From: Ornithinimicrobium pekingense DSM 21552
GTDB lineage: Bacteria; Actinomycetota; Actinomycetes; Actinomycetales; Dermatophilaceae
Reading direction: 5' to 3'
Length of the DNA stretch: 64,000 nucleotides
NCBI RefSeq assembly: GCF_000421185.1
Contig: NZ_ATWJ01000011.1
Coordinates: forward strand, 186,001 to 250,000
Shown piece by piece: positions 27,612 to 35,934 of this stretch. The notes beneath the pieces are model-generated. The model saw only the letters and a list, made by a program, of their open reading frames with translations. It was not told the origin of the DNA and did no database searches. Position numbers and translations under genes: made by a program. Within the stretch, counting starts at the first letter, position 1, and each line of letters starts with the position of its first letter.

Positions 27612-28601
27612 GTGTCGCAGATCCGCGCAGCAACCTCCGACCAGGTCACGGTCCGGCCGGACGAGCAGCTCGCCTTCGCCGAGCTCGTCTGCGCCGACGA
27701 CGACTGGCTGCGTGCGGAGTTCGACGCGATCGTCGCCGCCGAGTTCCCCGACCGCGACGACGAGGGCCGGGTCGACCGGCCGGCGCCGGGGCGGCCAGGG
27801 CCCCCGCCTCAGGGGCCGGGGGCCGCCGCCACCTCCGCTCCCCCGCGGGAGCTGGACGTCCCGGCCCGGCCCCCGGCCCGGCAGCGCTCTCCCCCGCTGC
27901 CGGACGTCCGGCCGGCACGACCTGGCCGCCGTCGGCCCCGCGCGCGTCCTTTCCTACGCTGCGTGCCGGAGCGGGTCCGCGACAGGCTCACTCGCCGGAC
28001 CGCGGCGCGCGTCCACCTTCCGTGCGCGCCGGGCCGACGGCCCGCCAGGCATCCCTCGCACGAGCAGCATCACACCGCAGGCCCGCACCCGCCCCGTCGC
28101 GTGCTGCGGCAGCGCCGGTCGCCCGAGCCGACCGACGTGAGCCCGACCGGACGCCGCGAGCACCGACCTGGTGGCGCACGCGGGAGCAGGAGGACCGCCC
28201 GTGCGCGAGGGAGACGACGACCCCGGCCGCCCCGGAGCGGCCGGGGTCGCTCGCGTCATACCCTGCTGGCATGCACCGCTTCGAGCCGCCGCCGCTGCCG
28301 GGCAGCGACCGCCCGGCGCCCGAGCCCACCGACCCGTGGGCCAGGCCGCCGCAGGGGTATGCCGTGGCGCCGCGGGCCCCGTGGGGCGCCCCGGCCAGCC
28401 CGGTCCACCCCCGCGGGACGACCGTGCTCGTCCTGGGCATCCTCAGCGTCGTGGTGGCCCCTGTCCTCGGGCCCTTCGCGTGGGCCATGGGCCGGACCGC
28501 GCTCCGCGAGGCCGACGCCGCGCCCGCCCCTGTCAGCAACCGCTCCTCGCTGCAGGCCGGCATGGCCCTGGGAGTCATCGGCACCGCCCTGCTGGTCATG
28601 A
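27612..28601 (+). CDS. small hypothetical protein, 3' end uncertain
   Basis: The first ~56 codons (MSQIRAATSDQVTVRPDEQL, FAELVCADDDWLRAEFDAIVAAEFPD) look like a family of small actinobacterial proteins. After this the frame is Pro/Arg-rich with an RQRSPP motif near residue 92 and stays open to 28601, overlapping the next gene in another frame, so the true end is likely well before 28260. The stretch 27950-28260 shows no convincing protein in any frame and may be decayed sequence. Start GTG with GGAGCAGG upstream. Confidence 0.4.
   Translation: MSQIRAATSDQVTVRPDEQLAFAELVCADDDWLRAEFDAIVAAEFPDRDDEGRVDRPAPGRPGPPPQGPGAAATSAPPRELDVPARPPARQRSPPLPDVRPARPGRRRPRARPFLRCVPERVRDRLTRRTAARVHLPCAPGRRPARHPSHEQHHTAGPHPPRRVLRQRRSPEPTDVSPTGRREHRPGGARGSRRTARARGRRRPRPPRSGRGRSRHTLLACTASSRRRCRAATARRPSPPTRGPGRRRGMPWRRGPRGAPRPARSTPAGRPCSSWASSASWWPLSSGPSRGPWAGPRSARPTPRPPLSATAPRCRPAWPWESSAPPCWS
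28259..28264 (+). promoter_or_regulatory. -10 box of leaderless DUF4190 gene
   Basis: TACCCT, 6 nt before the ATG at 28271. Confidence 0.5.
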
Positions 28602-28660
28602 CCGTCCTGGCGGTGGTGCTCGTCGTCCTGGTGGGGATCGCCGGCGTGGCGGCGGCCTGA
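28271..28660 (+). CDS. DUF4190-type membrane protein
   Basis: A 129-aa protein with a Pro-rich cytoplasmic N-terminus (~1-46) and two helices (TTVLVLGILSVVVAPVLGPFAWAMG and GMALGVIGTALLVMTVLAVVLVVLVGIAG) flanking a small loop with READ, the DUF4190 pattern. Function unknown. Confidence 0.85.
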   Translation: MHRFEPPPLPGSDRPAPEPTDPWARPPQGYAVAPRAPWGAPASPVHPRGTTVLVLGILSVVVAPVLGPFAWAMGRTALREADAAPAPVSNRSSLQAGMALGVIGTALLVMTVLAVVLVVLVGIAGVAAA

Positions 28661-28706
28661 CCTGACGCGTCCGACGCCGGACCGCCCGCGGCAGCACAAT
28701 GGGGTC

Positions 28707-30161
28707 ATGTCAGCACTGCCGGTCCCGGCCGGCGCCCCCGAGCACCTGACGCTGGGCAGCGCCCGCGGCCGCGTCACGTTGACCGCGGTCACCCTCGGCT
28801 CCGGCATCGCGATCCTGGACGGGTCCATCGTCAACGTCGCGCTGAAGACGATCGGCGCCGACCTGGACGCCTCGCTGGCCCAGCTGCAGTGGGTCGTCAA
28901 CGGCTACCTGCTCGCGCTCGCCTCCCTCGTGCTCGTCGGCGGCGCGCTGGGTGACCGCTGGGGGCGTCGCCGCGTCTACCTGGTCGGGATGGGCTGGTTC
29001 CTGGTCGGCTCGGTCGCCTGCGCCCTGGCGCAGTCCCCCGAGCAGCTGGTCACCATGCGCTTCGTGCAGGGCGTCGGGGCCGCCCTGCTGACCCCGGGCG
29101 CGCTGGCGATCATCCAGTCCTCCTTCCGGGCGCAGGACCGGGGTGCGGCGATCGGCACCTGGGCCGGGCTCTCCGGCATCGCCACCGCCGTCGGCCCGTT
29201 CGTCGGGGGGTGGATCGTCGACTACGCCAGCTGGCGGTGGATCTTCGCCATCAACGTCCCGCTGTGCCTCGTGGTGATCGCCCTGGCGTGGTGGGCCGCG
29301 CCGGAGTCGCGCACGCCCAGCCCCGGGCGCTTCGACGGGGCGGGGGCGGTGCTCGCCGTCGTCGGTCTGGGCACCCTCACCTTCGCCCTGACCGACGCGT
29401 CCACGGGCCGCCCCGCGGTCGTCGCCGGCACCGCGGCCCTCGCCGTCGCCGCGCTGACCGCCTTCCTCCTCGTCGAGCACCGCCGTCGGTCCCCGCTGCT
29501 GCCCCTCGGCCTGTTCCGTTCCCGCGTCTTCTCCGCCGCCAACGCCATGACCTTCCTCGTCTACGGCGCCCTGGCCGTGCAGTCCCTCGTGCTCGTGCTG
29601 CAGCTGCAGGTCTCGGCCGGCTGGTCCGCGCTCGCCGCGGGGCTCACCGCCTTGCCGGTGACGGCGGCGCTCATGCTGCTGTCCACCTGGGCGGGCGCCC
29701 TCTCCAGCCGCATCGGCCCCCGCCTGCCGATGACCGTCGGACCGCTCGTCTGCGCGGCGGGGCTCCTGCTGCTCCTCGGCGCCGGCCAGGGCACCCGCTG
29801 GTATGACGTGCTGCCCGGCCTGGTCGTCTTCGCCCTCGGCCTGGCCCTGCTCGTCTCCCCGCTGACCACCGCGGTCCTGGCCGCGGCGCCGGAGGAGAAC
29901 GCCGGGGTGGCCAGCGGCATCAACAACGCGGTCGCGCGCGCCGGGTCCCTGCTCGCGGTCGCCGCCCTGCCCGTCCTCGCCGGGCTGTCCGGCGACTCCT
30001 ACCTCGACCCGGCCGCCATGACCTCCGGCTACCGGGTCGCGATCGCCGCCTGCGCCGCGCTCATGGCCGCCGGCGGGGTGATCAGCTGGTTCGGCCTGGG
30101 CCCGCGGGTCGCACCGGTCACGAACGAAGAAGCCGGCGCGCCCTCGCCACCGCTAGCGTGA
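28707..30161 (+). CDS. MFS exporter, DHA2/EmrB-QacA type
   Basis: A 484-aa, 14-helix drug:proton antiporter. Key motifs: GSGIAILDGSIVNVALKTIG, LQWVVNGYLLALASL, motif A GALGDRWGRRRVYLVG, motif C GPFVGGWIVDYASWRWIFAINVP. Exports drugs or metabolites. CACAAT lies 6 nt before the ATG, a weak match to the leaderless pattern. The stop is 5 nt before the DUF1905 gene. Confidence 0.93.
   Translation: MSALPVPAGAPEHLTLGSARGRVTLTAVTLGSGIAILDGSIVNVALKTIGADLDASLAQLQWVVNGYLLALASLVLVGGALGDRWGRRRVYLVGMGWFLVGSVACALAQSPEQLVTMRFVQGVGAALLTPGALAIIQSSFRAQDRGAAIGTWAGLSGIATAVGPFVGGWIVDYASWRWIFAINVPLCLVVIALAWWAAPESRTPSPGRFDGAGAVLAVVGLGTLTFALTDASTGRPAVVAGTAALAVAALTAFLLVEHRRRSPLLPLGLFRSRVFSAANAMTFLVYGALAVQSLVLVLQLQVSAGWSALAAGLTALPVTAALMLLSTWAGALSSRIGPRLPMTVGPLVCAAGLLLLLGAGQGTRWYDVLPGLVVFALGLALLVSPLTTAVLAAAPEENAGVASGINNAVARAGSLLAVAALPVLAGLSGDSYLDPAAMTSGYRVAIAACAALMAAGGVISWFGLGPRVAPVTNEEAGAPSPPLA
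30154..30159 (+). promoter_or_regulatory. -10 box of leaderless DUF1905/YdeI gene
   Basis: TAGCGT, 7 nt before the ATG at 30167, lying within the last codons of the MFS gene. Confidence 0.45.
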
Positions 30162-30166
30162 ACGGC

Positions 30167-30700
30167 ATGCACACGACGTTCGCCGGACAGGTGGAGCAGA
30201 TCTTCGGACGGTTCCTCGTGCGGCTCCCGGAGGAGGCGAGCCGGTCGCTGCCCTCCCGTGGACAGGTGGCCGTCGAGGCGCGGGTGGACGGCCATCCCTG
30301 GACCACCGTCGTCGAGCCGGACGGCCGACGGGGACACTGGCTGGCTGTCGACGCGTCGCTGCAGCAGGCGCTGCGGCTGGAGGGCGGCGAGACGGTCGAC
30401 GTCGAGCTGACACCGACGAAGGCGTGGCCCGAGCCGCAGCTGCCCGACGACCTCGACGCGGCGCTCGCCGACGCCCCCGACCTCGAGGAGCACTGGGCGG
30501 GCCTCACGCCGATGGCCCGGTGGGAGTGGGTGCGCTGGGTCGGCGCGACGAAGAGCCCGCAGACCCGTTCCAAGCGGGTCGGGGTGAGCATCGACAAGCT
30601 GCGCAGCGGCAGCCGCCGCCCGTGCTGCTTCGACCTCTCCTCCTGCACCGACCCCGAGCTGGCCCGGAGCGGCAGGCTGGTCGAGCCGGACCCCGCCTGA
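30167..30700 (+). CDS. DUF1905/YdeI (OmpD-associated) family protein
   Basis: A 177-aa protein. The N-terminal DUF1905 beta-barrel (FLVRLPEEASRSLPSRGQVAVEARVDGHPWTTVVEPDGRRGHWLAVD, GETVDVELTPTKAWPEPQLP) is followed by a YdeI-like helical domain (LTPMARWEWVRWVGATKSPQTRSKRVGVSIDKLRSGSRRPCCFD). Members are sometimes called bacteriocin-protection proteins, but function is unproven. Convergent with the next gene. Confidence 0.85.
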   Translation: MHTTFAGQVEQIFGRFLVRLPEEASRSLPSRGQVAVEARVDGHPWTTVVEPDGRRGHWLAVDASLQQALRLEGGETVDVELTPTKAWPEPQLPDDLDAALADAPDLEEHWAGLTPMARWEWVRWVGATKSPQTRSKRVGVSIDKLRSGSRRPCCFDLSSCTDPELARSGRLVEPDPA

Positions 30701-30716
30701 GGCGGTGGCGGAGGCC

Positions 30717-31634
30717 TCAGTCGACGTCGCCGTCCCGCAGTTCCTCCAGCGTCGTGGCCACCCGCCGGTCCACGGCGCGACGCAGCGACTCCATCGTCCA
30801 CTCCTCCGGCTCGTCGCGGGTCGGGGAGACACGGGCGGTGACCAGCAGCAGGGTTCCGCCGTCGCGGGCCCCGGCACCCAGGAGATAGTCGTCGATGACC
30901 TCGACACCCCCGTCCGTCTCGACGCAGCCCGCGGTCCCCCGGGCCACCACCTGGAGCGCCAGCTCGCACAGGTCGCGGCCGCGCACCGGGACCAGGTAGG
31001 CCTCCGGCCAGGCAGCAGAGGAGCCTGCGTGCGGCGACAGGTTGACCCGCACGACCCCACCGACCCCCTCGCGCACCCCGCCGCGGGCGTAGGACACGGA
31101 GAAGTCGGCGAACGTCGGTGCCGTCACCGTGTCCACCCCGACCGCCTCGAGCTCGACGAGCTGGCGGTGGTCCCGCTCCACGGAGATCCAGGTCACCCCG
31201 GCGGTCACCAGTCCCAGCACCACGACGACGGGCACGACACGCCCGACCCGGCTCCGCCCCGGTTGGTGCGCCCAGTGGGCCAGGGCGCCGAACATCCCGC
31301 CGACGACCACCCAGCTCCACCACGGCGTCAGGGGCGGGTGCGGCTGACGTGGCCAGATGTCACCCAGGCCCTGGATCAGGACCACGACCGCGGACCCGCC
31401 GAGGAACGCCGAGAGCGTCGGCCCGAGGACGGGACGCAGCTGCAGCACCCGGCGGGCCACGAGCGCGACGACCAGGATGCCGAGGGTCCACATCGCGGCC
31501 GAGACCGGAGCGCCGAAGCACTCGCTGATCGTGCCGCACTCGCGGGTCGTCGGCTCCCACGCCAGCCACAGCAGGCCACCGACGACCACGCCCACGACCG
31601 CGCTGGCAGCCGCAGCCGCTCCTGCTGACGTCAC
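30717..31634 (-). CDS. hypothetical four-helix membrane protein
   Basis: A 305-aa protein I do not recognise. Four membrane helices (~8-28, 42-58, 66-88, 96-160 region) precede an exterior C-terminal domain (~165-305) with Cys in RDLCELALQ and AGCVETDGG. The GTG at 31634 is preferred because GGGAGGGGCGAC lies 7 nt before; an ATG at 31676 is the alternative. Confidence 0.75.
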   Translation of the reverse strand: MTSAGAAAAASAVVGVVVGGLLWLAWEPTTRECGTISECFGAPVSAAMWTLGILVVALVARRVLQLRPVLGPTLSAFLGGSAVVVLIQGLGDIWPRQPHPPLTPWWSWVVVGGMFGALAHWAHQPGRSRVGRVVPVVVVLGLVTAGVTWISVERDHRQLVELEAVGVDTVTAPTFADFSVSYARGGVREGVGGVVRVNLSPHAGSSAAWPEAYLVPVRGRDLCELALQVVARGTAGCVETDGGVEVIDDYLLGAGARDGGTLLLVTARVSPTRDEPEEWTMESLRRAVDRRVATTLEELRDGDVD

Positions 31635-31743
31635 GTCGTCGCCCCTCCCCCGGTCGTCCGGCCGGACCGGTCGCATGGGTGCCGGTCCGGCCGATCGTAG
31701 ACCGGCTGTCCGATCGTGGACGAGGCAGACACCCCGGAGACGA

Positions 31744-31779
31744 CCTCACCCCCGCCCAGCGGTCCGGACGGGGGTGAGG
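31744..31779. terminator. hairpin after tRNA-Ser(CGA)
   Basis: CCTCACCCCCG (31744-31754) pairs with CGGGGGTGAGG (31769-31779) around a 14-nt loop, about 30 nt past the tRNA on the minus strand. Confidence 0.7.
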
Positions 31780-31810
31780 GACGAGCCTCCGGTGAGGGAG
31801 GGTCACCTGG

Positions 31811-31897
31811 CGGTGGCGGTGGGATTTGAACCCACGGAGGACTTGCGCCCTCACACGCTTTCGAGGCGTGCTCCTTAGGCCGCTCGGACACGCCACC
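31811..31897 (-). tRNA. tRNA-Ser(CGA)
   Basis: An 87-nt class II tRNA: acceptor GGTGGCG/CGCCACC, anticodon loop CTCGAAA (anticodon CGA), long variable arm, T arm GTGGGTTCAAATCCCAC. CCA is encoded at 31808-31810. Reads UCG. Confidence 0.97.
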
Positions 31898-31946
31898 GCC
31901 GGACAGGTTACCCGAGGGGGCGGGATGCCCCGAAATCCGGTCGGCC

Positions 31947-32102
31947 GTGCGCGGGCCACCCGGGTGAGTGGCTCCCGCACGCCTGAGCCCGCTTCCGCGT
32001 GCACCGGACACTCACGTGAGTGGCTCGTGCACGCGGACGTCGGGATCGCCGTGCACGAGGCACCCGGGTGAGTGGCTTGTGCACGCTCGCGGCCGCCGGT
32101 CA
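31947..32102. repeat. three 52-bp tandem repeats, each with a 34-bp palindrome
   Basis: Units start at 31947, 31999 and 32051, exactly 52 bp apart. The first 34-36 bp of each are conserved and palindromic (GTGCAC flanks at both ends in units 2 and 3; core CACCCGGGTGAGTG or CACTCACGTGAGTG); the last 16-18 bp differ. The array lies between tRNA-Ser(CGA) and the stop of tadA; the third unit runs into that stop. Confidence 0.85.
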
Positions 32103-32654
32103 GCCGCGCCGCTCGCCGAAGAAGTCCACCAGCAACCGGCCGCACTCCTCCTCGAGGATCCCGCCGACCACCTCCGGCCGGTGCAGGGCGCGGCGGTCAC
32201 GGGGCAGGTCCCACACCGACCCGCAGGCCCCGGCCTTGGGGTCCCAGGCGCCGAGCACGATCCGGTCCACGCGCGCCAGCACCGCCGCGCCCGCGCACAT
32301 GGCGCACGGCTCCAGCGTCACCACCAGCGTGCAGCCGTCCAGGCGCCAGGAGCCGAGCGCCGAGCCGGCCTCGCGCAGGGCCACCACCTCGGCGTGCCCG
32401 GTGGGGTCGTGCTCCAGCTCGCGCCGGTTGCGCCCCCGGCCGAGCACCGACCCGTCCGGGCCGACGACGACGGCACCGATCGGGACGTCGCCCGAGCCGG
32501 CCACCGCCCGCGCCTGGTCCAGCGCCAGCCGCATCCACGCCGCATACCCCTCCTGCCCCCACGCCGGGGACGGCGTCCGCGCGGGCGCCGACGGGCCACC
32601 CGGGGGGTGTTCCGCGGCACCGCCCTCGGGCGGGGTGTGCTGGCCTGCTGTCAC
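32100..32654 (-). CDS. tadA: tRNA adenosine(34) deaminase
   Basis: Deaminates A34 of tRNA-Arg(ACG) to inosine, allowing CGN reading. The substrate tRNA lies in this window at 49784. The zinc site is clear: GHAEVVALREAG and PCAMCAGAAVLARV; DPKAGACGS follows. The GTG at 32654 gives 184 aa with a Pro-rich N-terminal extension of ~38 residues; the ATG at 32534 (MRLALDQARA) would give a standard-length enzyme, so the start is open. Divergent from upp. Confidence 0.92.
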   Translation of the reverse strand: MTAGQHTPPEGGAAEHPPGGPSAPARTPSPAWGQEGYAAWMRLALDQARAVAGSGDVPIGAVVVGPDGSVLGRGRNRRELEHDPTGHAEVVALREAGSALGSWRLDGCTLVVTLEPCAMCAGAAVLARVDRIVLGAWDPKAGACGSVWDLPRDRRALHRPEVVGGILEEECGRLLVDFFGERRG

Positions 32655-32658
32655 GACC

Positions 32659-32664
32659 TAGAGT
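32659..32664 (+). promoter_or_regulatory. -10 box of leaderless upp
   Basis: TAGAGT, 7 nt before the ATG at 32672. Confidence 0.5.
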
Positions 32665-32671
32665 CTGACCC

Positions 32672-33310
32672 ATGCGCGTCCACGTTGCCGACCACCCGCT
32701 CATCGCCCACAAGCTGACCTACCTGCGGGACAGGCGGACCGACACCCCGACCTTCCGCCGGCTCACCGACGAGCTGGTGACGCTGCTGGCCTACGAGGCG
32801 ACGCGTGACGTGCGCGTCACCCCCTTCGACATCGTCACCCCGGTCGCCCCGACGACCGGCATCCACCTGTCCTCCCCCAAGCCGCTGGTCGTGCCGATCC
32901 TGCGTGCGGGCCTGGGGATGCTCGACGGCATGATGCGCATGGTCCCCACCGCCGAGGTCGGCTTCCTGGGCATGGTGCGCAACGAGGAGACGCTCGAGGC
33001 GCACACCTACGCCAACCGGCTGCCCGACGACCTGGACCGGCGCCAGTGCTACGTCCTCGACCCGATGCTGGCCACCGGCGGCACGCTCGCCGCGGCGATC
33101 CGCTTCCTGGTCGAGCGCGGCGCCGACGACATCACGGCCATCACGCTGCTGTCGGCGCCGGAGGGCATCGAGCGGCTGCAGGCCGACCTGACCGACGTGG
33201 GCGCGCCCGTCACGGTCGTCACCGGCGCGATCGACGAGCGCCTCAACGAGCAGGGCTACATCGTCCCGGGCCTCGGCGACGCGGGCGACCGGCTCTACGG
33301 CATCGTCTGA
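32672..33310 (+). CDS. upp: uracil phosphoribosyltransferase
   Basis: Salvages uracil with PRPP to UMP. 212 aa, standard length. Landmarks: [41 protein letters not shown] loop [12 protein letters not shown], and C-terminal [16 protein letters not shown]. The aminotransferase gene starts 14 nt after the stop. Confidence 0.97.
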   Translation: MRVHVADHPLIAHKLTYLRDRRTDTPTFRRLTDELVTLLAYEATRDVRVTPFDIVTPVAPTTGIHLSSPKPLVVPILRAGLGMLDGMMRMVPTAEVGFLGMVRNEETLEAHTYANRLPDDLDRRQCYVLDPMLATGGTLAAAIRFLVERGADDITAITLLSAPEGIERLQADLTDVGAPVTVVTGAIDERLNEQGYIVPGLGDAGDRLYGIV

Positions 33311-33324
33311 GGAAGGAGCTGCCC

Positions 33325-34482
33325 GTGCGGGTCTCGAGGCGCTCGGCGGTCGAGCCGTTCCACGTCATGGAGGTGCTCAAGGCCGCGGCCGAGCGCCAGC
33401 GCACCCACGGTGACGTGATCATGCTGTGCGCGGGCCAGCCGTCGACCCCGGCGCCGGCGCCCGCGCTCGAGGCGGCCGTCGCCGCGACGACGACCCAGGT
33501 GCTCGGCTACACCGAGTCCAACGGGATCCTGCCGCTGCGGCACGCCATCGCCGACCACCACCGCGAGACCGCCGGCGTCGAGGTCGCCCCCGAGGACGTC
33601 GTCGTCTTCCCCGGCTCCTCGGGCGCGTTCACCGCGCTCTTCCTGGCCGCCCTCGACGCCGGTGACACGGTCGCGATGACCCGCCCCGGCTACCCGGCCT
33701 ACCGCAACACCCTCCAGGCGCTGGGCTGCGAGGTGCTCGAGCTCGACTGCGGCGCGGACACCCGCTACCAGCCGACGGTCGCGATGCTCGAGGCGCTCGA
33801 CGAGCCGCCGGCCGGCCTCATCGTGGCCTCCCCCGCCAACCCGACCGGCACCATCATCGACAGCGACGTGCTCGCCGACCTCGCCCGGTGGTGCGAGGAG
33901 CACGGCACCCTGCTCGTCAGCGACGAGATCTACCACGGCCTGTCCTACGGCCGCCCGACCGCCAGCGCCTGGCAGACTTCCCGCGAGGCCGTCGTGGTCG
34001 GCTCGGTCAGCAAGTACTTCTCGATGACCGGCTGGCGCATCGGCTGGCTCCTGGCCCCCGCCGACCTGCGCCGCCCGCTCGAGGTGCTCACCGGCAACCT
34101 CAACATCTGCCCGCCCACCGTCGCGCAGTACGCCGCGCTCGGGGCGCTCTCCCCGCAGGCGCGGGCCGAGCTCGAGGGGCACCGCGCGAGGTATGCCGCC
34201 ACGCGCGAGCTGCTCATCCGGCGCCTTCCCGAGGTCGGGCTGCGCGACTACGCACCGCCGGACGGCGCGTTCTACGCCTGGTGCGACGTGGGCCACCTCA
34301 CCGACGACTCGGTGGCCTGGTGCCGCGACCTGCTGGCCGACTGCGGGGTGGCGATCACCCCCGGCGTCGACTTCGACACCCTCGAGGGCCACCGGATGGT
34401 CCGGCTCAGCTTCGCCGGGTCGACGGCCGAGGTCGACGAGGCGCTGGACCGGATGGCGGCCAGCCCGCTGCTGCGCCGCTGA
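33325..34482 (+). CDS. class I/II PLP-dependent aminotransferase
   Basis: A 385-aa fold-type I aminotransferase: ESNGILPLRHAIADHH, FPGSSGAFTALFLAALDAGDTV, SPANPTGTI, DEIYHGLSY, and the PLP Lys in SVSKYFSMTGWRIGW. Closest general type is aspartate/aromatic aminotransferase; the amino acid is unspecified. GTG start with AGGAAGGA 7 nt upstream. Follows upp closely, probably one transcript. Confidence 0.9.
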   Translation: MRVSRRSAVEPFHVMEVLKAAAERQRTHGDVIMLCAGQPSTPAPAPALEAAVAATTTQVLGYTESNGILPLRHAIADHHRETAGVEVAPEDVVVFPGSSGAFTALFLAALDAGDTVAMTRPGYPAYRNTLQALGCEVLELDCGADTRYQPTVAMLEALDEPPAGLIVASPANPTGTIIDSDVLADLARWCEEHGTLLVSDEIYHGLSYGRPTASAWQTSREAVVVGSVSKYFSMTGWRIGWLLAPADLRRPLEVLTGNLNICPPTVAQYAALGALSPQARAELEGHRARYAATRELLIRRLPEVGLRDYAPPDGAFYAWCDVGHLTDDSVAWCRDLLADCGVAITPGVDFDTLEGHRMVRLSFAGSTAEVDEALDRMAASPLLRR

Positions 34483-34576
34483 GCCGACACGCCTGCGGGG
34501 GCGACGGCATACCCCGTCCCCTCTGTCACACTGGCACCAGATCCATGACCTCGACCCACCCCGACTGGAGGACTCG

Positions 34577-34747
34577 ATGCCGCCCACGGTCAAGAAGGTC
34601 CTGCACTGGCTCGTGTGGGGATTCGTCATCTACGCGATCATCACCAACCCCGACCGCGCCGCCGACATCGTCGGCGCCGTGTGGGACATCATCAGCCAGG
34701 GCTTCCTCAACATCGGCCGCTTCTTCAACAACCTCATGGGCGGCTGA
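34577..34747 (+). CDS. 56-aa single-helix membrane protein, paralogue A
   Basis: MPPTVKKVLHWLVWGFVIYA and IITNPDRAADIVGAVWDIIS, then QGFLNIGRFFNNLMGG. One membrane helix followed by an amphipathic segment. It shares 27 of 55 aligned positions with the 55-aa protein at 35739-35906, on the other side of the PH-domain gene. ATG with GGAGGAC upstream. No function is known to me. Confidence 0.85.
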   Translation: MPPTVKKVLHWLVWGFVIYAIITNPDRAADIVGAVWDIISQGFLNIGRFFNNLMGG

Positions 34748-34759
34748 CGCAGGAGCGCC

Positions 34760-35596
34760 ATGGCAGCCGCCCCACCGGTGGTCCGCATCAGCCGACGGAT
34801 CCTCGACCGCTACCTGCTGGACGACGAGACCCCGGTCGTCGCCACGCGCCAGCACTGGGCGCGGCTGGCCGAGCCGTTCGCGACCACCCTGGTGGCGCTG
34901 CTGGCGGTCGGCGCGCTGACCGCCTCGCTCGACGCCCGCACCGAGCCGCTCGGCACGGTGCTGTGGGTGCTGTGGTTCGTCGTCGCGGCGCGGGCCGTCT
35001 GGCGCCTGCTGGAGTGGCACAACGAGTGGTTCGTGGCCACCGACCGGCGCATCCTGCTCGTCTACGGCCTGCTCACGCAGAAGGTGGCGATGATGCCGCT
35101 GCGCAAGGTCACGGACATGAACTACGGCCGCTCGGTCCTGGGCCGTCTGCTCGGCTACGGCCAGTTCGTGCTGGAGTCGGCCGGCCAGGACCAGGCGATG
35201 CGCACGATCAGCTGGGTGCCCGAGCCCGACGAGAAGTACCGCCGCATCTGCGCCACGATCTTCGGCCCCGACGGCGACGACGAGGACGACAACGCCTGGC
35301 ACCGGGTCGAGGACGCCTTCGACCAGCACGTCGACCCCGACCCCTGGGACACCACCTTCGACGACGAGTCGCCCCACCCCACCGACCGTTTCGACCCCGA
35401 CATCGTCCAGGTCCCGGTCGGGCAGCGGCCCGGGCCCGTCCGCCGCGAGCCGCGGCGGGAGCGCTGGGAGCAGGTGCGCCGCGAGGAGCTGCCGCGCGAC
35501 TGGGAGTGGGTCGAGGACGAGGCCCGCCGGGCGCGCTCGGCGACCCGCCGCCGCGGGGTCGCCGTCGACCCCGACCCCACCCCACCCTGGGCCTGA
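34760..35596 (+). CDS. bacterial PH-domain (bPH2/YdbT-like) membrane protein
   Basis: A 278-aa protein. Two membrane helices (TTLVALLAVGALTASL and VLWVLWFVVAARAVW) are followed by a bPH2 domain (NEWFVATDRRILLVYGLLTQKVAMMPLRKVTDMNYGRSVLGRLLGYGQFVLESAGQDQAMRTISWVP). A charged, disordered C-terminus of about 100 residues follows. It starts 12 nt after paralogue A. Role not known; the family sits at the membrane. Confidence 0.9.
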   Translation: MAAAPPVVRISRRILDRYLLDDETPVVATRQHWARLAEPFATTLVALLAVGALTASLDARTEPLGTVLWVLWFVVAARAVWRLLEWHNEWFVATDRRILLVYGLLTQKVAMMPLRKVTDMNYGRSVLGRLLGYGQFVLESAGQDQAMRTISWVPEPDEKYRRICATIFGPDGDDEDDNAWHRVEDAFDQHVDPDPWDTTFDDESPHPTDRFDPDIVQVPVGQRPGPVRREPRRERWEQVRREELPRDWEWVEDEARRARSATRRRGVAVDPDPTPPWA

Positions 35597-35738
35597 GCCC
35601 CTCCTGTGGACCGCACGTAGCAGAACTGTGGGGAAACCGTGGACCGTCGGTGGACGTTTCCCCCGCCCGCAGCTTCTCGGCTCTGCCACACTGGCGAGAT
35701 AGGCACCGTGACGTCTATCACAACCCGTGGGAGGGGAC

Positions 35739-35906
35739 ATGTCGCTGTCGGTCAAGGGGACCCTGCAGCTCCTGGTATGGGGTTTCGTCGTCTTCGTCAT
35801 CATCACCGCGCCCGACCGGGCCTCGGCGTTCCTGCAGGACGCGTGGGACCTCGTCGCGCCGGCCTTCCTCAACCTGGGCCGGTTCCTGGGCAACCTGATC
35901 GCCTGA
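35739..35906 (+). CDS. 55-aa single-helix membrane protein, paralogue B
   Basis: MSLSVKGTLQLLVWGFVVFV and IITAPDRASAFLQDAWDLVA, then PAFLNLGRFLGNLIA. The shared core is V-K-x2-L-x2-LVWGFV-x3-IIT-x-PDRA, then W-D and FLN-x-GRF. GAGGGGAC lies just before the ATG. The frame is shorter than 60 codons, easily missed. The upstream sequences of the two paralogues also resemble each other (CACACTGGC near 34528 and 35688), so promoter and gene seem duplicated together. Confidence 0.85.
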   Translation: MSLSVKGTLQLLVWGFVVFVIITAPDRASAFLQDAWDLVAPAFLNLGRFLGNLIA

Positions 35907-35934
35907 GCCGGCGCCGGTCAGTCGTTCCGACGGG

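Noticed and set aside
27641-28260. Several further small genes on both strands between the Hsp20 and DUF4190 genes
   Set aside because: All alternative frames are low-complexity Arg/Pro/Ala with no start context or recognisable pattern.
31947-32102. CRISPR array (three repeats with variable segments)
   Set aside because: The variable segments are only 16-18 bp, the repeats are strongly palindromic and imperfect, and no cas gene is near.
32534-32654. A separate leader peptide before tadA
   Set aside because: It is in frame with tadA without a stop; more simply an N-terminal extension or a start-site choice.
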